Shown here in pieces: positions 54,901 to 62,214 of a stretch of DNA of 64,000 nucleotides. Within the stretch, counting starts at the first letter, position 1; each line of letters opens with the position of its first letter. The stretch is from the NCBI RefSeq assembly GCF_016862635.1, contig NZ_BONI01000011.1:62001-126000 (forward strand), given 5' to 3'. The notes below the pieces were generated by a model. It did no database searches. It saw only the letters and a list, made by a program, of their open reading frames with translations, and had not been told where the DNA came from. Origin of the DNA: Catellatospora coxensis (GTDB lineage: Bacteria > Actinomycetota > Actinomycetes > Mycobacteriales > Micromonosporaceae). Made by a program: the position numbers and the translations under genes.

Positions 54901-56649
54901 GCCCTTGACCGGGCCGGTGCCCGTGGATGCGGTGCCCTTGACCAGGACGAACTCGTCCACGTCGAAGAGGAAGCCGCTTGATCCGGTGAAGGTCAGGTAC
55001 AGATTCTGGGTGCTGGACGGGACGCCCGACAGGGTCGTGGTGACGTTCTGGAAGTTCGTCCAGCTGCCGGTGTTGGGCACCGCGACGGAGCCGAGCACCG
55101 TCCCGCTGACCGAGCCGGTCCGGACCTGGATCGTGCCGCCGGAGCCCGCGGAGGCCACCCGGGCCCGGAACGAGGTGCTGCCGGTCAGGTCGAGGCTGTT
55201 GTACGCCGCCCAGTCGCCGGACTCGATGTTGCCCAGGACCTGGCCGCCGTTGGCCCCGGACTTGGACAGCGCCGAGACTCCACCGGCCGAGGAGAACGAC
55301 TCGGCCTGGCGGGTGATGTCGCCGGTGGGCGGGGTGCCGCCCAGGTCCTTGATCCGGATGTTGCGGAAGGAGACGTCGTCGCCCGAGCCGTGGTTCTGGA
55401 TGCCGATGTAGCCGGCCATGGAGCGGGCCGGGTTGGTGTTGGTGTAGTCGTTGATCTTCGAGCCGTTGAGGAAGACCTGCAGCCGCTCCCCCTCGACGAG
55501 CAGTTCGAAGGTGTTCCACTCCCCCGGCGGGTTGAGCGCCGCGTCGCGGGCGGTGATGTCGGCCGACTGCAGGGCGTAGATCGCGCCGGTGGTCCGGTCG
55601 GCGGAGTCGGTGGCGTCGATCTGGACCTCATAGCCGTTGTCCAGCGCGCCCTGCGCGGTGCTGCCCGCGGGGAACCCGATGACCACGCCGGAGTTGTCGT
55701 CGCCGGGCACCCGCCAGTCGAGTTTGAGCGAGTAGTTGACGTACTCGCGGGTGGTGTAGGAGAGCATGCCCATGCCGCCCGACGAGGTGAGCGTGGCGTC
55801 GGAGTTGCCGAAGCTGCCCGGCCCGGTCTGCGCCCAGCCGGTGGTGGAGCCGTTGTAGAGGGCGGTGTAGCCGGTCTCCGGGCGGCAGTCGGCCTTGGCC
55901 CGGCCCGCGGCGTAGCGGATCCCGCCGAGCAGGTGGCCGCGGAATGCCGTCTCGGAGTACGCCGACTGCGAGTGCCCGCCGCCGGTGTAGAAGGACCTGC
56001 CGCCGCTGTAGGTCTTGCACCAGGAGTGCGGGTGGTCGGCGCCCATGGAGCCGCCGGAATAAGAGGACTCGTCGACGGTGGCCAGCACCCGGGCGGTGGA
56101 GCGGGCGTTGGTCTGGTAGTTGTACCACTCCTCGGTGCGGGTCCAGGTCGGCGACAGGTGTGCGGTGGCCGGGTGGGCCCGGTTCTCGACCTTGATGTTG
56201 GCCTGCTGGATCGCCGGGTGGGAGGCGAAGTACGCCCCGACGAGGTTGCCGTAGAACGGCCAGCTGTACTCGGTGTCGGCGGCGGAGTGCACGCCGACGA
56301 AGCCGCCGCCGGAGCCGATGTAGGACTCGAACGCGGTCTGCTGGCTGGAGTTGAGCACGTCGCCGGTGGTGTTGAGGAAGACGACCGCCTCGTACTGCGC
56401 GAGGTTGCCGGTGCTGAAGGCGGAGGCGTCCTCGGTGGCGGTGACGGTGAAGTTGTTGGCCGAGCCGAGCGCCTGGATGGCCGAGATGCCGGCGGCGATC
56501 GAGTCGTGCCGGAACCCGGCGGTCTTGGAGAAGACGAGCACGTCGTACGGGGCGTCGGCGGCGCTGGCCGGGCTGGCCGGAGCGGTGGCGGCGAGGACGG
56601 CGAGGACGGCGGTGGCCGCGCCGAGTGCGGGTCGCAGGAGTCTGCGCAT
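54541..56649 (-). CDS. Secreted ThuA / DUF1080 / CBM6 / CBM13 protein
   Basis: This 702-residue exported protein has four modules. After the signal peptide (about 1-31) comes a ThuA-like domain (about 34-265: VLVFSKTAGFRHDSIAAG, GGGFVGVHSAADTEY). Next is a 3-keto-disaccharide hydrolase/DUF1080 lectin-like domain (about 275-450: GYTALYNGSTTGW, YEVQIDATDS). A CBM6 domain (about 460-575) and a ricin-type CBM13 (about 580-702) follow. ThuA and DUF1080 proteins act on oxidised (keto) sugars. The neighbour at 56724 is a sugar dehydrogenase, so the two could work in sequence outside the cell (inference). AAGGAGA lies six bases upstream of the ATG at 56649. Confidence 0.9.
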   Translation of the reverse strand: MRRLLRPALGAATAVLAVLAATAPASPASAADAPYDVLVFSKTAGFRHDSIAAGISAIQALGSANNFTVTATEDASAFSTGNLAQYEAVVFLNTTGDVLNSSQQTAFESYIGSGGGFVGVHSAADTEYSWPFYGNLVGAYFASHPAIQQANIKVENRAHPATAHLSPTWTRTEEWYNYQTNARSTARVLATVDESSYSGGSMGADHPHSWCKTYSGGRSFYTGGGHSQSAYSETAFRGHLLGGIRYAAGRAKADCRPETGYTALYNGSTTGWAQTGPGSFGNSDATLTSSGGMGMLSYTTREYVNYSLKLDWRVPGDDNSGVVIGFPAGSTAQGALDNGYEVQIDATDSADRTTGAIYALQSADITARDAALNPPGEWNTFELLVEGERLQVFLNGSKINDYTNTNPARSMAGYIGIQNHGSGDDVSFRNIRIKDLGGTPPTGDITRQAESFSSAGGVSALSKSGANGGQVLGNIESGDWAAYNSLDLTGSTSFRARVASAGSGGTIQVRTGSVSGTVLGSVAVPNTGSWTNFQNVTTTLSGVPSSTQNLYLTFTGSSGFLFDVDEFVLVKGTASTGTGPVKGLAGKCLDVRGGSSADGTQIQLYTCNGGAPQTWTVSGSTLRALGKCLDVSGGGTANGTKIQLWTCTGGAAQNWTYQSSDQTLRNPQSGKCLDVSGNNSADGTVVALWTCNGGANQKWTLP

Positions 56650-56681
56650 GGTGGCTCTCCTTGGGAGGGAAGGTGAGACGA

Positions 56682-56717
56682 GGCCCCTCACCGGTGTGGG
56701 AGCACCGGTGAGGGGCC
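56682..56717 (-). terminator. Terminator of the sugar dehydrogenase gene
   Basis: GGCCCCTCACCGGTG (56682-56696) and CACCGGTGAGGGGCC (56703-56717) form a perfect 15-bp stem with a 6-nt loop, six bases beyond the stop at 56724. It separates this gene from the ThuA gene. Confidence 0.9.
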
Positions 56718-56723
56718 TTCGGG

Positions 56724-59594
56724 TCAGGGCAGGGTCCACTTCTGGTTGGCGCCGCCGTTGCACGTCCACAGGGTCACGATCGTGCCGTCGGCCGAGTTGT
56801 TGCCGGACACGTCCAGGCACTTGCCCGACTGCGGGTTGCGCAGCGTCTGGTCGGAGGACTGGTAGGTCCAGTTCTGCGCCGCACCGCCAGTGCACGTCCA
56901 CAGCTGGATCTTCGTGCCGTTCGCGGTGCCTCCGCCGCTGACGTCCAGGCACTTGCCCAGCGCCCGCAGCGTCGAACCCGACACCGTCCACGTCTGCGCG
57001 GCGGCCCCGTTGCACGTCAGGAGCTGGATCTGCGTGCCGTCGGCGGTCGCGCCGTTGCGCACGTCCAGGCATTTGCCCGCCAGCCCCTTGACCGGGCCGG
57101 CGCCCGGGGTGGTGGTGCCGGTGGCCAGGGTGAACGAGTCGACGTCGTACAGGAACCCGGTCCCGGACCCGGCGAAGGTCAGGTACAGGGTGGTGGTGCC
57201 GCTCGGCGGACTGGTGATCGAGCCGGTGACCGTGGCGAAGGTGTCCCACGAGCCGGTGACCGGCACGGTCGCCGAGCCGAGCACGGTGCCGGTCGCCGAG
57301 CCGGCCCGGATCTGCAGCGTGCCACCGCTGCCCGCCGACGAGACGCGGGCACTGAAGCCGGTCACGTTGCTGATCCGGTACGGCTGGAACGCGATCCAGT
57401 CGCCGTTGTGGATGTCACCGACGGTCTTGCCGCCCTCGGCGGCGCTCTTGTCGAAGGTGGCCACCCCGGACGAGGTCTTGAAGTGCTCGGCCTGCCGCTT
57501 GCGCGGCTGCAGGGTGTGCTGGGTGTGCGTGGTCAGGCCGCCCGCGTCGGTGTACTCGGCGTCGAAGACCCCGAAGATGTTGGCAGCGTCGTCGTGCTCG
57601 CCGTCGACGGGGACCGCGATCGACCCGTTGCAGCCGTTCTGCGAGGTGATCTGGTGGCCGTGGCTGTCGTGGCCGAGCACGTAGGTCATCTTGACCTTGG
57701 TGCAGTCGATGGTGCCGTCCTCGGGGTCGGACACCGTGATGCTGAACGGCACGGTCTCGCCGAAGCCGAACAGCTGCCCGTTGGCGGGGCTGGTGATGGT
57801 GACCGTCGGCGCGGTGTTGCCGACGCCGATCTGCACGCTCGCCGAGCCGGTGGCGCCCTGCGGGTCGCGGACCGTCAGCGTGGCGTTGTACGTGCCGTTG
57901 GCACTGTAGGTCTTGCTCGGGTTGGCGGACGTGGAGGTGGTGCCGTCGCCGAAGGCCCAGGAGTAGGCCAGCGTCCCGCCCTCGGGGTCAGACGATCCCG
58001 ACGAGGAGAAGTTCACCGTCAGCGGGGCCGCGCCGGAGGTCCGGTCGGCGCTCGCCACGGCGGTCGGGGCCCGGTTGCCGCTGCCCACGTAGTCGTAGCG
58101 GTACAGCGCCGAGTTGGCGTCGCCGTTGTAGTAGCCGGTGCCGTAGTCCAGCACGTACAGCGCGCCGTCGGGTCCGAAGGCCATGTCCATGACCTGCTTG
58201 CCGTTCCACGGGAACGTCTCGATGGCGCCGCGGGTGCCGTCGGAGTTGACGTGGATCGGCTTGACCCAGCCCCGGCCGAACTCGCCGGCGAAGAACTGCC
58301 CGTCGAAGCCCTGAGGGAACTTGGTGCTCGACGTCGACGAGGCGTCGTACCGGTAGACGGGGCCGCCCATCGGCGACTCCGAGCCGCTGCCGAACTCCGA
58401 CGGGCTGCCGGAGTCGCCGGCGTAGCGGATCCAGGCCGTCTTGGCGGCCGGCAGGGTCGGCAGGCCGGTGTTGCGGAAGCTGTTGTTGGTCGGGCCGCCG
58501 CCGCAGTTGTACTTCGATCCGGCGCTGTTGCTCGCGAAGTCCCACTCGGCGTAGGTCTCGCTGGAGCTGTTGGTGCCGGTGCAGTAGGGCCAGCCGTAGA
58601 AGCCCGGCCCGGTGACCCGGTTGAACTCGACCTGCCCGCTCGGGCCGCGGCTGGTGGTGCTGCCGGAGTCCGGGCCGTAGTCGCCGACGTAGACCACGCC
58701 GGTGGCCTTGTCGACGCTGATCCGGAACGGGTTGCGGAAGCCCATCGCGTAGATCTCCGGCCGGGTCCGGCTGTCGGAGTCGACGAACATGTTGCCGTCG
58801 GGGATCGAGTACGACCCGTTCGCGTTCACCTTGATCCGCAGGATCTTGCCGCGCAGGTCGTTGGTGTTGGCCGCGGACCGCTGGGCGTCGTAGGCGGGGT
58901 TGCGGTTGGTCCGCTCGTCGAGCGGGGAGAACCCGGCGGACTCGAACGGGTTGGTGTCGTCGCCGGTGGACAGGTACAGGTTGCCCACCGCGTCGAAGTC
59001 GATGTCGCCGCCGGTGTGGCAGCAGATGCCCCGGTCCGCGGCGACGTCGAGGATGTCGACCTTGCTTGACTGGTTGACGGTGAAGTCGGAGTTCAGGGTG
59101 AACCGGGAGAGCCGGTTGACGCCCTGCCAGGCCGACCAGTTCGTGCCGGTGGACGGGGCGTCGCCGCCCGGGGTCGACAGCGGCGGGGCGTAGTACAGGT
59201 AGATGTGCCGGTTGGTCGCGAAGTTCGGGTCGACCCCGACGCCCTGCAGTCCCTCCTCGTCGTGGGTGTAGACCGCGATGGTGCCCACGACCGAGGTGTT
59301 GCCGGACGCGTCGGTGCGGCGCAGCGTGCCGTTGCGCGCGGTGTGCAGGACCGACCGGTCCGGCAGCACCGCCAACGTCATCGGCTCGCCCGTCTCGGAC
59401 AGTCCCTTGGCGAGGGTGACCTGCTGGTAGTCGGTGCTGACGATGGTGTGCGCCTGCGCCGGCGCGGGGCCGCCGAGCCCGGCGGGGCCCGCGGTGAGGA
59501 TGGCGGTCGCGCCGCTCGCGGTCAGCAGCAGCGCCGAGCCTGCGGAGAACCATCGTCTGGTGCGGTGCGGGGGGAGGCCGTCCCTGATGGACAT
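56724..59594 (-). CDS. Secreted glucose/sorbosone dehydrogenase-like protein with PKD, CBM6 and CBM13
   Basis: This 956-residue exported protein has a long twin-arginine-like signal region (HRTRRWFSAGSALLL, about 10-48). A six-bladed PQQ-dependent sugar dehydrogenase domain (about 50-480) contains VDPNFATNRHIYLYYAPP, CHTGGDIDFDAVGNLYLSTGD (in parts) and GFRNPFRIS. A PKD domain (about 485-570: SWAFGDGTTST), an Ig-like domain, a CBM6 (about 710-830) and a CBM13 tail follow. Family members oxidise sugars at C1 using PQQ; PQQ synthesis genes are not in the window. The ATG at 59594 is preceded by GGAAGGG. Divergent from GH43, with shared operator-like repeats between them. Confidence 0.9.
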   Translation of the reverse strand: MSIRDGLPPHRTRRWFSAGSALLLTASGATAILTAGPAGLGGPAPAQAHTIVSTDYQQVTLAKGLSETGEPMTLAVLPDRSVLHTARNGTLRRTDASGNTSVVGTIAVYTHDEEGLQGVGVDPNFATNRHIYLYYAPPLSTPGGDAPSTGTNWSAWQGVNRLSRFTLNSDFTVNQSSKVDILDVAADRGICCHTGGDIDFDAVGNLYLSTGDDTNPFESAGFSPLDERTNRNPAYDAQRSAANTNDLRGKILRIKVNANGSYSIPDGNMFVDSDSRTRPEIYAMGFRNPFRISVDKATGVVYVGDYGPDSGSTTSRGPSGQVEFNRVTGPGFYGWPYCTGTNSSSETYAEWDFASNSAGSKYNCGGGPTNNSFRNTGLPTLPAAKTAWIRYAGDSGSPSEFGSGSESPMGGPVYRYDASSTSSTKFPQGFDGQFFAGEFGRGWVKPIHVNSDGTRGAIETFPWNGKQVMDMAFGPDGALYVLDYGTGYYNGDANSALYRYDYVGSGNRAPTAVASADRTSGAAPLTVNFSSSGSSDPEGGTLAYSWAFGDGTTSTSANPSKTYSANGTYNATLTVRDPQGATGSASVQIGVGNTAPTVTITSPANGQLFGFGETVPFSITVSDPEDGTIDCTKVKMTYVLGHDSHGHQITSQNGCNGSIAVPVDGEHDDAANIFGVFDAEYTDAGGLTTHTQHTLQPRKRQAEHFKTSSGVATFDKSAAEGGKTVGDIHNGDWIAFQPYRISNVTGFSARVSSAGSGGTLQIRAGSATGTVLGSATVPVTGSWDTFATVTGSITSPPSGTTTLYLTFAGSGTGFLYDVDSFTLATGTTTPGAGPVKGLAGKCLDVRNGATADGTQIQLLTCNGAAAQTWTVSGSTLRALGKCLDVSGGGTANGTKIQLWTCTGGAAQNWTYQSSDQTLRNPQSGKCLDVSGNNSADGTIVTLWTCNGGANQKWTLP

Positions 59595-59857
59595 GAAGAC
59601 CCTTCCTGACAAGTGATGGCCAGGCGGGCGCGACTCGTCGCGCCGGATGCCGTGGGGGGGGTGCTGCCTGCCAGGTGCCGCACCTGACAGGTGGCGGCCT
59701 CTGACGGCGGATGGAGCCATCACAGATCGCCAGTCGATGGGTCCCGCGCCGCCGGTACGCCTCGACGAAAAACTTGCCGATCCTGCCGATCCCGTCGCCA
59801 CATGTCGCCATGGGGGCCAGGTCATATGACGTGTTATCAGGTAGTCGGCTCGGTCGA

Positions 59858-59871
59858 TGTTATCGGTCACA
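59858..59871. promoter_or_regulatory. Candidate LacI-type operator, copy 1
   Basis: TGTTATCGGTCACA is an imperfect palindrome with a central CG. It differs by one base from the copy at 59990. It lies in the 665-bp divergent region between the sugar dehydrogenase and GH43 genes, which contains no gene. Confidence 0.55.
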
Positions 59872-59989
59872 TCGTGGTTGTCAACCCGCCCTCAAACATC
59901 GATCTTCTCCTGTTGATCAGCTCCCACCTGGACGGTCTAGCTGACCTGCGCACACGCGAAACCTTTTCGTCACATCTTGACTCAAGCGC

Positions 59990-60003
59990 TGTTATCGTTC
60001 ACA
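59990..60003. promoter_or_regulatory. Candidate LacI-type operator, copy 2, overlapping a promoter
   Basis: TGTTATCGTTCACA repeats copy 1 at 132 bp distance. TTGACT (59977-59982) could be a -35 box whose -10 would fall inside the operator near 60000, which fits repression of GH43. The regulator gene is not in the window. Confidence 0.55.
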
Positions 60004-60259
60004 TTCGACTGATCGCGGGATGGTCGGCACCTTCATCCGCAACGGCTGGCAGGGCACCGATCGAGCACGTCAGGGCAGGTCGGGCCAGAGGTGCGGCGTG
60101 CTCAGACGTCATACAGCACCCGTCAAGTTCCGCATACAAGTCGACCTTCGGCGCGGTTCTCCCCCTTGGCGCGGCCTGCCGGACCCGGCGGCTGGTCGCC
60201 GATGGGCACGCCCTCGAACGCGGCGTCGCACCAGGTCGGCGACTTCCGAAGGAGAGCAC

Positions 60260-62098
60260 GTGAAACACCCGCTCACCCGCCGCACCGGCCGGAGCCTGCG
60301 ACGGCTTGCCGCCGTCGCGGCCGGCCTGCTCCTGGCGCTCACACTCGCGCCGGTCAGCGCCGGCGCGGACAACCCGATCGTGCAGACGATCTACACAGCC
60401 GATCCCGCCCCACTGGTCCACAACGGCCGCGTGTACCTCTACACCGGTCACGACGAGGACGGCTCGACCTATTTCACGATGAAGGAGTGGCGGGTCTACT
60501 CCTCGGCCGACATGGTGAACTGGACCGACCACGGCGTGCCGATGAGCCTGTCCACCTTCAGCTGGGCCAGCGCCGACGCCTGGGCCGGGCACGTGGCCTA
60601 CCGCAACGGCAAGTTCTACTGGTACGTCCCGGTCAAGAACCGGGCCACCGGCGGCATGGCCATCGGGGTGGGCGTGTCCAGCAGCCCCACCGGCCCGTTC
60701 ACCGACGCCCTCGGGCGGCCGCTGGTCGAGAACGGCGAGATCGACCCCAACGTCCTCATCGACGACGACGGCCAGGCCTACCTGTACTGGGGCAACCCCC
60801 GCCTGTGGTACGTCCGGCTGAACACCGACATGATCTCCTACTCGGGCGGCCCGACCCAGATCCCGCTGACCACCAGCGGCTACGGCACCCGCACCGGCAA
60901 CACCAGCCGCCCGACCCTGTACGAGGAAGGCCCCTGGGTCTACAAGCGCAACGGCATGTACTACAACGTGTTCGCGGCCGAATGCTGCTCGGAGTTCATC
61001 GGCTACTCCACCGCGACAGGCCCCACCGGGCCCTGGACCTACCGCGGGACCGTCATGCCGCGCCAGGGCGCCAGCTTCACCAACCATGCCGGCGTCGTCG
61101 ACTTCAACGGCGGCTCGTACTTCTTCTACCACAACGGCGCCCTGCCCGGCGGTGGCGGCTACACCCGGTCGGTGGCCGTCGAGAAGTTCACCTACAACAG
61201 CAACGGCACCATACCGACGATCAACATGACCAGCTCCGGCGCGCCGCAGATCGGCACTCTGAACCCGTACGTGCGCCAGGAGGCCGAGACGATCGCCTGG
61301 GAGACCGGCGTCGAGACCGAGCCCGCCAGCGAGGGCAGCCTCAATGTCGGCTGGATCGACAACGGCGACTACATCAAGGTCAAGGGCGTCGGCTTCGGCA
61401 CCGGTGCGACGTCGTTCACCGCACGGGTCGCCTCGGCGGGCGCGGGCGGCAACATCGAGCTGCGACTGGACAGCCTGACCGGCCCCGTCGCGGGAACGTG
61501 CGGGGTGGCCGGCACCGGCGGCTACCAGACCTGGGCGACGGTCACGTGCGCGGTGTCCGGGGCGACCGGCACCCGTGATCTGTACCTGCGGTTCACCGGC
61601 AGCGGCGGCGGCCTGTTCAACGTCAACTGGTGGCAGTTCGGCGGCGGCACGTCCAGCGGCAACCAGCTCACCAACGCCGACATGGAGTCGGGCACGACCG
61701 GGTGGGCCGTGTTCGGCAGCGGCACCCTGGCGTCCAACACGTCAGTCGTGCACGGCGGCAGCAGGTCGGTGCTGCTCACCGGCCGCACCGCCGCCTGGAA
61801 CGGCGTCCGCCAGGACGTCACCGCCACACTCGTCAACGGCAAGAGCTACACCACCAGCGTCTGGGTACGCACCCAGAGCGGCACCCCGTCGGCGAAGGTC
61901 ACCCTCGCCGTGACCGCCAACGGGTCGACCGGATACGTGCAGCTCACCCCTGCCGCGACGGTGAACTCCGGCGGATGGACCCAGCTGACCGGCACCACGA
62001 CCGTCTCCTGGACCGGAACCCTGTCCGGCGCGAGCCTCTACGTCGAGACGGCGGCCGGCACCGACGGCTACTACCTCGACGACGCCTCCTTCCAGTGA
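60260..62098 (+). CDS. Secreted GH43 glycosidase with CBM6 and CBM4/9-like module
   Basis: This 612-residue exported enzyme is probably an arabinan- or arabinoxylan-active arabinosidase/xylosidase. A signal peptide covers about residues 1-35. The five-bladed GH43 domain (about 37-330) has the base Asp in YTADPAPLVHNGRVYLY, the pKa-modulating Asp in EIDPNVLIDDDGQAYL and an acid Glu in LYEEGPWVYKRNGMYY. A CBM6 (about 335-465) and a C-terminal CBM4/9-type beta-sandwich (about 470-612: NADMESGTTGWAVFGSG) follow. The GTG at 60260 has GAAGGAGAG four bases upstream; longer frames lack a signal peptide at the start. Confidence 0.9.
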   Translation: MKHPLTRRTGRSLRRLAAVAAGLLLALTLAPVSAGADNPIVQTIYTADPAPLVHNGRVYLYTGHDEDGSTYFTMKEWRVYSSADMVNWTDHGVPMSLSTFSWASADAWAGHVAYRNGKFYWYVPVKNRATGGMAIGVGVSSSPTGPFTDALGRPLVENGEIDPNVLIDDDGQAYLYWGNPRLWYVRLNTDMISYSGGPTQIPLTTSGYGTRTGNTSRPTLYEEGPWVYKRNGMYYNVFAAECCSEFIGYSTATGPTGPWTYRGTVMPRQGASFTNHAGVVDFNGGSYFFYHNGALPGGGGYTRSVAVEKFTYNSNGTIPTINMTSSGAPQIGTLNPYVRQEAETIAWETGVETEPASEGSLNVGWIDNGDYIKVKGVGFGTGATSFTARVASAGAGGNIELRLDSLTGPVAGTCGVAGTGGYQTWATVTCAVSGATGTRDLYLRFTGSGGGLFNVNWWQFGGGTSSGNQLTNADMESGTTGWAVFGSGTLASNTSVVHGGSRSVLLTGRTAAWNGVRQDVTATLVNGKSYTTSVWVRTQSGTPSAKVTLAVTANGSTGYVQLTPAATVNSGGWTQLTGTTTVSWTGTLSGASLYVETAAGTDGYYLDDASFQ

Positions 62099-62123
62099 CC
62101 GGCCTGCCCTGACGGTCACCCGG

Positions 62124-62150
62124 ACCGGCCGGTGGCCACCACCGGCCGGT
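62124..62150 (+). terminator. Terminator of the GH43 gene
   Basis: ACCGGCCGGTGG and CCACCGGCCGGT form a perfect 12-bp stem with a CCA loop, 25 bp after the GH43 stop and 65 bp before the GH95 start. Confidence 0.8.
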
Positions 62151-62214
62151 CCCCTCCGCCTCCACGTACCAGCCAACTGTCCATTCACCCTGTTCGCTCC
62201 GAGGGAGTCGACCG

